The notes under the pieces were generated by a model. The model was not told the DNA's origin, searched no databases, and was given only the letters and a program-made list of their open reading frames with translations. A stretch of 64,000 nt of DNA, taken from assembly GCA_963825615.1 (NCBI GenBank), contig CAWGTV010000010.1:1-64000 (forward strand). Reading direction: 5' to 3'. Positions 7,871-16,407 of this stretch are shown here, piece after piece (position 1 is the first letter of the stretch; each line of letters begins with the position of its first letter). This DNA comes from JAHEDT01 sp963825615 (lineage in GTDB: Bacteria; Desulfobacterota; Desulfuromonadia; Desulfuromonadales; BM103). The translations under genes were made by a program, and so were the position numbers.

Positions 7871-8462
7871 CTGCTGCCGTTCTAACGGTCCGTGTCGTCG
7901 TCCTCGTCCCCCCAGATCGCTTGGGCTTTTTTTTTGAGAACCAGCAACGCGGCCGTTTCGGCCAGAGCTTTATCTTTGCGTCTGAGTTCCTTTTCCAACT
8001 CGCGGACACGCTTGCCTTCCGGCGCTTGCTTGCCCCGTTGCACGGCTGCTGGCTCAAGACCAGCAAGCATCAAATCGCGCCACTGTTGAAGTTGTGCTTC
8101 ATGGAGACCCCGGCTGCGCAAGAAGGCACCCAGTTCTTCATCAGACAAGGACGCGGCTTCCATCACCGCAGCGAGCTTCTCCTGGGGACTCCAGTCTTGT
8201 GGTCGTTTCATGCTGATCGGCCTCGGTGTGGGGTTGATGGTCAAAGCAGCTTCGAAGGCGGTGCGTTGCGTCAGTTTACCAACATCACTAACCCAGCGGT
8301 AGAGGGTGGAACGGGGCACGCCAACCTCGGCAGCTAAACTTTCAACATCAGGACGATCTGGGGATGTCATCTTTTGAACCATCAAGGTTCGGAAGGCTTT
8401 TGAATACATGTTCGCTGTCTCCTCTGTTGTTTCAGTTTGAGGCGACAACTATGCTGACACAG
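7280..8462 (-). mobile_element. Truncated IS3-family insertion sequence
   Basis: The element has an intact orfA and an orfB that loses homology after about residue 197 of the integrase core. One end is probably near 8441-8462, where TGTCAGCATAGTTGTCGCC (minus strand) lies just upstream of orfA; the other end is missing, so no inverted-repeat pair or target duplication could be found. A run of nine A near the end of orfA is a typical slippery site for the OrfAB fusion. Confidence 0.75.
7882..8448 (-). CDS. IS3-family transposase OrfA
   Basis: The 188-aa product has a helix-turn-helix (VESLAAEVGVPRSTLYRWV) near the N-terminus, a second HTH-like segment (SDEELGAFLRSRGLHEAQL) and a C-terminal leucine-zipper helix (RVRELEKELRRKDKALAE), the usual layout of IS3 OrfA DNA-binding subunits. 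A later ATG at 8409 (MYSKAF) is an alternative start. It ends 11 bp before orfB; LVLKKKAQAIWG near the end contains the nine-A slippery run at about 7926-7934. Confidence 0.85.
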   Translation of the reverse strand: MSPQTETTEETANMYSKAFRTLMVQKMTSPDRPDVESLAAEVGVPRSTLYRWVSDVGKLTQRTAFEAALTINPTPRPISMKRPQDWSPQEKLAAVMEAASLSDEELGAFLRSRGLHEAQLQQWRDLMLAGLEPAAVQRGKQAPEGKRVRELEKELRRKDKALAETAALLVLKKKAQAIWGDEDDDTDR

Positions 8463-8561
8463 GGGGGTCGTGCTATCTAAGAAAAGAGTTCGTGCAAACA
8501 AGTGCGAACCGCTGTAACTCCTTTTTTTGAACCGAACTGTTGAGTGGCAGGATTTTTTAGT

Positions 8562-8711
8562 CTACAGGATCTTACGCCCTTGAATGACTCGTACCAACAC
8601 CATGATAATGGCAATCACGAGCAGAACGTGGATCAGCCCGCCCATGGTATATGAAGAAACTATACCCAGTAACCACAGCACTATCAGGACCAAGCAAATT
8701 GTCCAGAGCAT
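8562..8711 (-). CDS. lmo0937-family small membrane protein
   Basis: This 49-aa protein starts at 8711 behind AAGGAG. It has two hydrophobic helices (MLWTICLVLIVLWLLGIV and IHVLLVIAIIMVLVRVI) joined by a short SSYTMGG turn and ends in QGRKIL. The W-x-L-G..TMGG-x-IH..VIQGR pattern is that of the lmo0937 family of tiny membrane proteins, often found near stress genes in many phyla. Its function is unknown. It lies between the IS remnant and the EFR1 ferredoxin and looks monocistronic. Confidence 0.85.
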   Translation of the reverse strand: MLWTICLVLIVLWLLGIVSSYTMGGLIHVLLVIAIIMVLVRVIQGRKIL

Positions 8712-9079
8712 ATCCAATCTCCTTAATAAATCTTCTCCCTAACCCAAATAGAGCTTATCTCTAGTAGTTACCCTGTCAAGCAGATAGTTTTGGCTCCACA
8801 AACCCATAAAGTTGGGGGTTAAGGGCGTCCTATATGAGACTGAATCTAGTAACTATTTCAGGGTTTCCCAATAGATTGCTGATTCGATAGACAGAATAGA
8901 CGATTCAAGTATTACTGATTTTCTGAATGAGTATTTTGATGATTTATAGACTTATAAGTCTGCCTGTAGTCAATCTTCAGACTTAATCTGGGGCTATAGA
9001 AAAGAAGTCAAATGAAACGACAAGAGTCGGGGGCAATCAAAAAAAAAGAATGTCCCTTTTGAGTGTCCTCGTTCTTATT
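8712..9079. other. Gene-free AT-rich stretch
   Basis: It contains the leader of the lmo0937 gene and the 3' flank of the EFR1 gene. A run of nine A at about 9040 gives T9 on the minus strand shortly after the EFR1 stop, but without a clear stem. Nothing else was recognised. Confidence 0.4.
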
Positions 9080-9862
9080 TTAAACCAGGAACAGCGTAGG
9101 GGCCTTCGGGATCCTACAGCTCTGCAGTAACATCGCTCGTCTCTCTTCGATGCGCGGATGATTGAAAGGCCGTGCTCCCACTTCGCAGATCTTTACGCAT
9201 GCACAGCACATCACGCAATTTGCGGCATTGGTGGAAACGGTTTCTGAAACTTCGATAACACCGGTCGGGCAAACTTCGGCGCACTTCCCGCACAGGGTAC
9301 ATTTGTCACTATTTGTTTCCGGCGCAACGCCACCTAATGGAACACGCTCCCGGTAAGGCGTGTTGCCGTCAATCGCTGGCATGGAAAGATCATTGTTCCG
9401 GAGTTTTGCCGCCACTTCTTGGCCAAATTTTTCAGCGGTCGCCAAATCATCAGCATTGGGCCGACCTGCGGCGATCGGCCATTCTGGAGTCGAGTAGGAA
9501 TGTTCGCCGATAAACGCTGCGGCAGCCACCACTTGAAATCCCTGCATTGTTACGACATCGCGCAGTTCGACCAGGGCGTCTTCGAATTCTCGGTTGCCAT
9601 ACATGGCAACCAGGATGCAGGGTAGCCCTCGCGCGGAGATTGAAGCGAAACGCTGCAGGCAAAGCTCCGGCACACGACCGGCATAGACAGGGGCGCCAAA
9701 GATAACCACGCCTTCGGTGAGAATCGTTGTCAAAAGGTCGCCCGGGAGGGTGACATCGTAATGAATGATTTTTTTTGCTGAAAGGGCTTTGGCGATACGT
9801 GCACAGGTTGTTCGTGTGGTTCCTGTCGGTGAGAAATAAACGAGGTGCGCAGTCTCTATCAT
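9080..9862 (-). CDS. EFR1-family flavodoxin-ferredoxin protein
   Basis: The 260-aa cytosolic protein starts at 9862 behind CAGGAGACTGAT. The N-terminal domain is flavodoxin-like with an FMN phosphate loop (YFSPTGTTRTT, residues 9-19), and the C-terminal part carries two 4Fe-4S motifs, CTLCGKCAEVCP and CVMCCACVKICE. This combination defines EFR1-family proteins, predicted electron carriers linking flavin and iron-sulfur centres. It is not in an obvious operon; the reading frame immediately upstream is a decayed dihydroorotase. Confidence 0.88.
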   Translation of the reverse strand: MIETAHLVYFSPTGTTRTTCARIAKALSAKKIIHYDVTLPGDLLTTILTEGVVIFGAPVYAGRVPELCLQRFASISARGLPCILVAMYGNREFEDALVELRDVVTMQGFQVVAAAAFIGEHSYSTPEWPIAAGRPNADDLATAEKFGQEVAAKLRNNDLSMPAIDGNTPYRERVPLGGVAPETNSDKCTLCGKCAEVCPTGVIEVSETVSTNAANCVMCCACVKICEVGARPFNHPRIEERRAMLLQSCRIPKAPTLFLV

Positions 9863-10115
9863 ATCAGTCTCCTGGTCAAATCTACGATCGGAGTCATGGT
9901 TGCCAGGTCACTGGACGCTGCATCGGAATTCGTCGTACCCCCGCCAGGTAAAGTTTGGCTGCGACAATCCCGGCATTCACCGGAAACACTAGGTTGGGAA
10001 TCATGATTGCGCGCCAGAAGCATCGTGCCGTAGCGGCCACCGTTTCCTCCGGCATGTCGCAATCACGAAAGTGCAGGTGCCAGTCATCGGGTTTTAGAAT
10101 GGTTATCTCTGTCAT
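9859..10115 (-). pseudogene. Class II dihydroorotase remnant
   Basis: From the ATG at 10115 the frame reads MTEITILKPDDWHLHFRD, the N-terminus of E. coli-type PyrC including the HxH metal ligands. It continues with ATARCFWRAIMIPNL, then jumps to the far-downstream GIVAAKLYLAG block, so about 50 residues are missing. After a frame change it reads GTTNSDAASSDLATMTPIVD and stops at the EFR1 start. The rest of the enzyme, including the other catalytic residues, is absent. The functional locus appears to be the class I pyrC in the pyr operon at 47-48 kb. Confidence 0.85.
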
Positions 10116-11914
10116 GTTTCTTCCTGATGTTGGCTCGCGCTTCTGGACCGAAGAGGGGAGCATAAGGAGTGCCCCCAAGGTTGCACTTTTATTGATCGTA
10201 CCGAACAGTTAGAAGTCAGATCAGGGTCAAAATTTACCATTAAAGCCTTATGGGTTCAGTAAAAATATTTTCTAGTCGATAATTTACTTTAATTAATGCT
10301 TTTAAGTTACTGGAATATATTTGTTATTCATGTTAATAAGCTTGAAAAATTAGCATATTTATAAACAGATAATTCTGGAATATTATCCCATGATGTGGGC
10401 GTAAGATATCCGGAATAGGGGGTGGGCACAGTTTTCACTATCAGTTATATAAATATCTTTATATTAAAGGCATATATGATCAATTAAATAGAATTAACAT
10501 AATGTATCAAGCGGTAGGACAAACAGTATAAATCAACCGTAAAAGGGTCATAATAAGCAAGGAAACGATCCATGGACAAAGTGCATCGTGGAGGTCAAGG
10601 ATATTATGTAAAATGACAAGGTAGATTCGCTCTTTTTTATTGGCGATCAACTGCAATCCTGAATGAATGTCATCCCTGATGAATGACTAAAAGTACACCC
10701 GCAGTGTGACAGCGGCCAGACAGCATTATTGGTTAGTTGAAAGAAGGGCGGTTAGCTCAAGGTCGCAACAGTTAACTGTTTGGCGAAAGCGTGGTGTTAC
10801 GAACTGGGACTGATAGGCTCGTGTGGCTGCAACCTACAGGAAAACAATTTTTTGATGACGCCCAAATTACCCCTCTAAGCCACGATCCCAATCTAGCGAA
10901 GGGGAAAGCAAGGACTTGTTGCGAGATTTTTGTCGATTAATTGAACTTTGACGTCAAGAGAGGCCTGACTCAATGCTCTCAGATCTGCTTAACCTCTATT
11001 TTATCAACCACGAGAAGGGGGTAATCTTTTGATCAATCTTTTGCCAGTTTCCTTCTATATCTATACATAACGTCGCATAATATATATTATGTAAACTTAT
11101 GTTAAGGATTGTAGCGTAAATTAATCGTAGTCGTCGAATGCAATAAAGCGAGTGATAAAAAAGTGTGATTCGAAATTTGCCCTGTAATCAACTTTCTCGA
11201 TTGAATGCAGGGTCATATAAGGGGCAAGCGGATTGACGGTTAACTCTTAGTGGAATTTTCAAAAGAAAAGAACTTGAGCCAACAAACTTTTAAGTGCCAT
11301 CAATAAATATTTCTTTCAGCCAGAACTTCTGTCATATCTTTTGCTGAATGCTTCCCTCTGTAAGTGTCCTCCATCCATCAGCACCACAGAGTTCTTCACC
11401 ATCTCAATTACCTTTCCGCCGCTGGTATGCATCAAAGCCCGTGGTGTTCAGTACAGAACTAAATTTCAGGTGTTAATTGGCCTGCAATATATTTAGAAAG
11501 ACGGTGTCGTGTTTCAGCAGGATATCTAATCCAAGATCGCGACAGTTTTTACTGAAAGCGCTCAAACAATGCAGGCAAACTGTGACGATTATCTACACAT
11601 CGTATCTATATGCCGACTCTGATTCCGACCGCCTCACAAAGTTTGACAAACTTACTAAAAAACTTAACAATCAACATGTATAATTATTCGTAACATATTA
11701 TAATATAGTGTATATCAGCATTATTATGGCAGAGTATGGCACATTTCATTGATCCCTGTTTTCTCTGCCGCAATCATGACTTCCGTGCCCGTGAATCTAT
11801 CCCGCATCAACAACATGTTATGGCACATCTCTATAATTTTACTCATCTGTTCGATCGAGGTGGGACTTGTCTCCTGACAAGCACAGCAGGTTGTGCATTA
11901 CCATAAGGCGCCTT
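10116..11914. other. 1.8-kb gene-free AT-rich region
   Basis: No reading frame with convincing coding character, ribosome-binding site or family motif was found on either strand. Short frames, such as one of 68 codons at 11477-11683 and one of about 56 codons near 11735, have no recognisable similarity. The region is more AT-rich than the flanking operons. It may be eroded foreign DNA or hold undescribed RNAs; I see no tRNA, CRISPR or repeat array. Confidence 0.5.
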
Positions 11915-12901
11915 TTAACGAAAAGCATCCTGCCTGTAAAGTCGCCAAAATATAACCAGGATCGCCAGTGGCGGTATGCGCCTCAAGCCTGGGCTGATTT
12001 CAACGCGAACCCCGGAGTGTCGCTCAATTTTCCAGAGAATATAATCTACCCCGCCCTTGAAAGTCAGAAGTCCTTTTAATAGCCTTAAAACGGAGAGGAT
12101 CTTCCCCTGCACTGCTCTTACGCGCCAGGCCAAGTTGTTCTGGCGACGCTTTTGCGCAGGGACCTTTACCTGGTAGCATTCAGGGGTTGTTTCAGCAACG
12201 ACAGATACAGGGTTGGAACACGCTGTAAGGGCAAAACGGGTCAATCCCTGGTAATAATCGGGATCGGCGTCAAACAAGCGTGCTGCGCCATCTGAAGGTT
12301 CCGTACGCAATTCCGAGCGATAACTGAGGGAGAGACCGCGTGCCCACAAGTCCCGGGCCGTGAAGGGCCCTTCCATCTGGGGGAGCGTGCGAACAACGAA
12401 AGTCATCACTGCGCTTGCCAAGGCATCGTGAACCTGCAGTGCGACAAATTCATCACGAACGTAGATCAGGCCGCATCTCTGCGCGAACCGCCCCCAAATG
12501 TAGGAGTGAAACCATCGCTTGGTGCCGTTGCAAAAGTCCGCAAGCGAGAGGACTGCATACTTGGCACGCAGCAAGTTGCCCTGGAAGATCGTCTCCAGGT
12601 AGAACACGTTGGGGGGCAGCAGTTTGTTGAGAGAAGCAAGGACACGGCCCTTGAAGGCTGAGCGATAGTCATCCACCAGCAGGTATAGATCGGCGAGACC
12701 ATCCTGAACATTCCCGGTTCTAAGACAAGAACCATAGAATAGGACTGCCCGTACGGAATCGCCGTGTATTTCACGGGCTGCATCAGCAAGGGCGATGACG
12801 CCTGGCGGAAAATCTCGCGAAGCTTGCATTCTGAGGTAGTCAAGCAGTTCTTCAGGAATATTTGTCTGCTCAGTGCTCTTCATTGAACACGGCCCGTCCA
12901 T
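11915..12901 (-). CDS. Nucleotidyltransferase-fold protein beside the lipid kinase
   Basis: Started at the ATG at 12901, four bases after the kinase stop codon, the product has 328 aa. AVLFYGSCLRTG followed by DLYLLVDDY matches the GSxxxG..DxDLxV signature of the polymerase-beta nucleotidyltransferase fold, although the usual first Asp is replaced (GLADLYL). The long C-terminal part is alpha-helical and basic with a final hydrophobic PPLAILVIFWRLY segment, suggesting membrane association. It is translationally linked to a DAGK-family kinase, so a lipid phosphate-activating step (CDP-lipid or head-group transfer) is plausible. A start at 12883 is also possible. Confidence 0.6.
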   Translation of the reverse strand: MDGPCSMKSTEQTNIPEELLDYLRMQASRDFPPGVIALADAAREIHGDSVRAVLFYGSCLRTGNVQDGLADLYLLVDDYRSAFKGRVLASLNKLLPPNVFYLETIFQGNLLRAKYAVLSLADFCNGTKRWFHSYIWGRFAQRCGLIYVRDEFVALQVHDALASAVMTFVVRTLPQMEGPFTARDLWARGLSLSYRSELRTEPSDGAARLFDADPDYYQGLTRFALTACSNPVSVVAETTPECYQVKVPAQKRRQNNLAWRVRAVQGKILSVLRLLKGLLTFKGGVDYILWKIERHSGVRVEISPGLRRIPPLAILVIFWRLYRQDAFR

Positions 12902-12905
12902 CTCA

Positions 12906-13925
12906 TCATCTGCCTTGCACCACGAACATCGCTGGGCCTGACGATTCAATTGTCACCGGCTCCTCGCCGGCAGCATAAAGCTCACCGTCCAGAGTGAATT
13001 CGCCGTCCATGACGAGCTGCACTTTATGGACATTATGGCTGTAGTAGCCATTCACTGGAGTCGCATGTCGACTTTCTTTTGACCGGAGTAAAGAGGTCAA
13101 AACTCTCAGCAAATATTTGGGCTCGGTATCTACTGCAGTGTAGCGCAGAGGACCGTTTTCTCTCCCCCAGTAAGGGCGCATGCCAAGTAAAAGGCGTTCA
13201 AGGGAAGAGACCAGGACAAAAAGGTCGGATTTTTTCTCCGGAGTTCGAGCATCGAGGCTGGTTTTTGTTAAAAAAGGCGATATTTTAACGCGGTCCTTGC
13301 TTAGGATAGCCCACAAGAAACGCAGCATGGTGACTGCAGGCATCAGTTGGCCGCGCCAACCCATGGGATTGTCCTCGCTGTGGAATAATTTTATCCCCTG
13401 GCAGATAGCCCCTGCACCAAAAAACATGCCGAACAGAGGGGGACGCTTCGAAGACCCCAGAACATGCAGGATATGGCGAGGCTGAACGGAAAACCTTACA
13501 TCTGTGCATTTCGCCCATTCCAGAAGCTGCGCCAGGGCGGCCGCAGGTGCGCCAGCAACGCCGACATCCCGAGGCAGCATGCTTGTGGTTCCGGCGCACA
13601 ACAGTGCAAGGAGTGGCGGCTGGGCGAAGAACTGCTCATTGCCAATTGCTGTCAAAGCGGCATGAATCGTACCGTCGCCACCATTAACAACGACCAGTTC
13701 AACACCATTATTGGCAAAATCAGACAAGGCTTTTGACACGCTGTCTGGGTCAACGGCATCGCGTTGCAGGACGTCCGGCCAATTAGCCAAAACATTGCGA
13801 ATCGCCCTGCCCCCCTTTTTATTGCCGCCACTGCGGGGATTGGTCAAGACCCCCACCTGCAGACGGCGCCCATCGCTAAAGGCGTCCGGTCCGAGCAGAG
13901 CGCTGTGTCCGAAAGGGTTAACCAT
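12906..13925 (-). CDS. Diacylglycerol/ceramide-kinase family lipid kinase
   Basis: The 339-aa protein shows the DAGK catalytic features: VLTNPRSGGNKKG near residue 30 and VVVNGGDGTIHAAL (GGDG loop) near residue 80, followed by the beta-sandwich domain (VQLVMDGEFTLDG). The family phosphorylates lipid hydroxyls (diacylglycerol, sphingosine, ceramide) at the inner membrane face. In Caulobacter a DAGK-family enzyme (CpgB) is a ceramide kinase. Because a ceramide-type cluster starts 8 kb away, ceramide is the favoured substrate here, but diacylglycerol or undecaprenol cannot be excluded. It is probably co-transcribed with the next gene. Confidence 0.72.
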   Translation of the reverse strand: MVNPFGHSALLGPDAFSDGRRLQVGVLTNPRSGGNKKGGRAIRNVLANWPDVLQRDAVDPDSVSKALSDFANNGVELVVVNGGDGTIHAALTAIGNEQFFAQPPLLALLCAGTTSMLPRDVGVAGAPAAALAQLLEWAKCTDVRFSVQPRHILHVLGSSKRPPLFGMFFGAGAICQGIKLFHSEDNPMGWRGQLMPAVTMLRFLWAILSKDRVKISPFLTKTSLDARTPEKKSDLFVLVSSLERLLLGMRPYWGRENGPLRYTAVDTEPKYLLRVLTSLLRSKESRHATPVNGYYSHNVHKVQLVMDGEFTLDGELYAAGEEPVTIESSGPAMFVVQGR

Positions 13926-14141
13926 GGCATTACTTTCAATTAACGGTCGACGGAAAAGCCGCCTCTTGGCAAAAGTATAGAGGGCTTGAATGTGTACTGT
14001 GTGCTATAAATTGCCAAAATACTGATCAACCTGAAATAGAACTTACAACCGCTCTAAACTTCAGATGCCAGCGACCTCAAGAGCCTTAATCATAAAAAAA
14101 GATCGGTAGAAAAAAATAAAATTGCACTATATACTCCATGA

Positions 14142-15149
14142 ATGCTGGAAGTAAAGACAGACACGTCTCGCCTCTCTAATAAAGCCGTTCCCGGGTCTTC
14201 GTCATCCTTCTCACTGGCCCACATCTCCGATCTTCACCTGACCACGCTTAAGGACGCCAGGGTGTCCCAGTTGCTCAGCAAGCGAATGCTGGGATACTTA
14301 TCCTGGTGGCGTAAGCGAAGGGTTGTCCATCGCCGGGACATTGTTGAATCTCTTATGGACGACTTGCGCGTCACCCGCCCTGACCATATTGCCGTGACCG
14401 GCGACCTGACACATGTCGGCCTGCCAGGAGAATTTGTCGAAGCAGGGCAATGGTTGAGAACGCTGGGAGAACCGGCCCGTGTCACCGTCATACCCGGCAA
14501 CCATGAAGCCTACGCAGGGAGTTCCTGGATCAGGTCATGCTCCATATGGGCGCCTTACCTGGAATCGGACTGCAAACAGGAGATTCAACAAACTGCAGGC
14601 TTTTTTCCCAGTTTGAGAATTCGTGGGCAGGTCGCCCTGATCGGCCTATGTTCGGCAATAGCCAGCCCACCATTTATGGCTGTCGGTTGCCTCGGCAGGA
14701 CGCAGCTGGCCGGGCTGGAAACCCTGCTCAGGGGAACCGGCGAGCGAGGGCTCTTTCGTGTCGTCCTCATTCATCACCAACCCGTCCCAGGCGCTATAGA
14801 ATGGCGCAAGCGCCTGGTTGACAGCAAAGACTTTATTGACGTTTTGGTCCGCCATGGTGCGGAGTTGGTGCTGCATGGGCACACTCACTCCTCGACATTC
14901 TCGCAGATACCCACGCCAGCAGGCAATATCCCGGTAATCGGTGCGCCGTCCGCGTCAGAATTAAACCCCTGGACAGGGAGCTACGCCAAGTACAATATTT
15001 ATAAGTTTGAGGGTAACGGCACGTCAACCATGATCGTCCGGGGCTATTCGCAGGATCTGGGGCGCTTCGTCGCCGAACATGAAACGCCCCTCGATAACCC
15101 ACAGATAAAACCAGCAATACTTCACGAGAGCCACGGAGTGCGTGCTTAG
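14142..15149 (+). CDS. Calcineurin-like metallophosphoesterase
   Basis: The 335-aa protein carries every metallophosphoesterase block in order: HISDLHL, VTGDLTH, IPGNHEAY, VLIHHQP and LHGHTHS, which bind a dinuclear metal centre. There is no signal peptide or membrane segment. Related enzymes include LpxH, which hydrolyses UDP-2,3-diacylglucosamine, and generic phosphodiesterases. The position between a lipid kinase and lptG/lptF suggests a lipid or nucleotide-activated head-group substrate. It is transcribed divergently from the kinase operon and convergently with lptG. No strong ribosome-binding site precedes the ATG at 14142. Confidence 0.8.
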   Translation: MLEVKTDTSRLSNKAVPGSSSSFSLAHISDLHLTTLKDARVSQLLSKRMLGYLSWWRKRRVVHRRDIVESLMDDLRVTRPDHIAVTGDLTHVGLPGEFVEAGQWLRTLGEPARVTVIPGNHEAYAGSSWIRSCSIWAPYLESDCKQEIQQTAGFFPSLRIRGQVALIGLCSAIASPPFMAVGCLGRTQLAGLETLLRGTGERGLFRVVLIHHQPVPGAIEWRKRLVDSKDFIDVLVRHGAELVLHGHTHSSTFSQIPTPAGNIPVIGAPSASELNPWTGSYAKYNIYKFEGNGTSTMIVRGYSQDLGRFVAEHETPLDNPQIKPAILHESHGVRA

Positions 15150-15299
15150 ATATAACTCATATTTAAACTATATACTTCCGAACCAGTAATGATGTTGAGA
15201 GAAGCAGGGAGCCGTGTGTAGCGTCAAGTGCGAGGCGCAAAGAGGAGGATGTGCGGAACGTGGGATACGCACTATATTGACAACTCTTTAGTGCTGTTA

Positions 15300-16367
15300 C
15301 TAGGGGACCCTGAGAAGCAGCCACGTTGCCATCAGGGTAATGATCGCCAGGGGAAGCAGTGTTGAAAATGCCGGATGAAGGCCCAAGAGCAGGCCCATAT
15401 AGCCGAGCGCTTGATCAAAGTAGTAATAGGAAATACCGACAATGCTTCCGAGAGTCACCCTTCTTCCGGGGTTGGCTTCGCGCGCCTGGCCGAATACAAA
15501 GGAAAGTGAGAAAAAAATCATCGCCCCTATTTTAAGTGGCAACGTCGTCTTCTGCCATAATGCCAGGACATACGGGTCTGTATTCTGCCCTCTTTGCCGG
15601 AGAATTTTAATGTATCGATAGAGGTCGTTGATTGAGAGCATGGCGGGAGTGATGCTCAGGACATCGACCTGCTTGGCGCTCAGGAAAACGTCCAAGGCCA
15701 GGCTGGAGACTTTTATGTCTGAGACATTTAAGTCCTCAAAGGTGACCTTTCTGGCGCCCTGCCCTATCCAATACCCCTCATCGTTGATTTCTGCCTTATC
15801 TGCCGAAACATACCCTGAGGGTTTCCCCTTGCTGTCGAATTCGTAGATGCTGACATCGGCGAGTTCCCCGTTGTAACTGGAAGAGCGCACGTTGATATAG
15901 CGTCCGTGGTCCCGGGTCCAGAACCCTCCTGACGGCAGAAAGGTTCCAATATCGGAAAGAGCAAGTTCACGATCGATCTTTGCCCGCTGCTCCAGTGGCG
16001 GGACAATATACTGAGCGAGTAGCAAGGTCCCCAGCATAATCACGATGCCGGCGCTGAGGACGACGCGTGCGATCCGAAATACTGAAAATCCACACGCACG
16101 CATTGCCAGCAGTTCATCACCGCTGGCCAGGGTCCCTAGCGCGACAATGCTCCCCAAAAGAGAACTCACCGCGGCAAGGTTCATGACACGTCCTGGAAAA
16201 GTGTAGGCGATGTATCTGAATGCATCGATCAAATGGTAGTTGCCCTGACCGATATCATCAAGTTGGCCGACCAGTTCCAGTGAGGAGAACAGGATCGACA
16301 GGATCATAAAGACCAGCAACCAACCGAACGCCAACCGGAGCCCTATGTAACGATAAAGTATCTTCAT
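15300..16367 (-). CDS. lptG: LPS export permease LptG
   Basis: The 355-aa protein has the LptF/LptG (YjgP/YjgQ) architecture: an N-terminal signal-like start (MKILYRYIGLRLAFGWLLVF), three N-terminal membrane helices, a periplasmic beta-jellyroll domain (about residues 140-250, with GGFWTRDHGRYINV) and three C-terminal helices ending in TLMATWLLLRVP. In the Lpt complex the LptF/LptG pair with LptB2 extracts lipopolysaccharide from the inner membrane. It lies 40 bp after lptF in the same direction. The neighbourhood of lipid genes raises the question of whether this pair handles LPS or another lipid. Confidence 0.88.
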   Translation of the reverse strand: MKILYRYIGLRLAFGWLLVFMILSILFSSLELVGQLDDIGQGNYHLIDAFRYIAYTFPGRVMNLAAVSSLLGSIVALGTLASGDELLAMRACGFSVFRIARVVLSAGIVIMLGTLLLAQYIVPPLEQRAKIDRELALSDIGTFLPSGGFWTRDHGRYINVRSSSYNGELADVSIYEFDSKGKPSGYVSADKAEINDEGYWIGQGARKVTFEDLNVSDIKVSSLALDVFLSAKQVDVLSITPAMLSINDLYRYIKILRQRGQNTDPYVLALWQKTTLPLKIGAMIFFSLSFVFGQAREANPGRRVTLGSIVGISYYYFDQALGYMGLLLGLHPAFSTLLPLAIITLMATWLLLRVP

Positions 16368-16407
16368 AAGGGGGTCAGGAAGGCAAATTCTGTCACCGCT
16401 ATTGAGC

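Noticed and set aside
11477..11683. 68-codon plus-strand frame in the gene-free region
   Set aside because: No recognisable similarity or ribosome-binding site; coding is unsupported.
11731..11900. Roughly 56-codon frame beginning MAHFIDPCFLCRNHD
   Set aside because: It has a CxxC but no start signal or family match; too weak to report as a gene.
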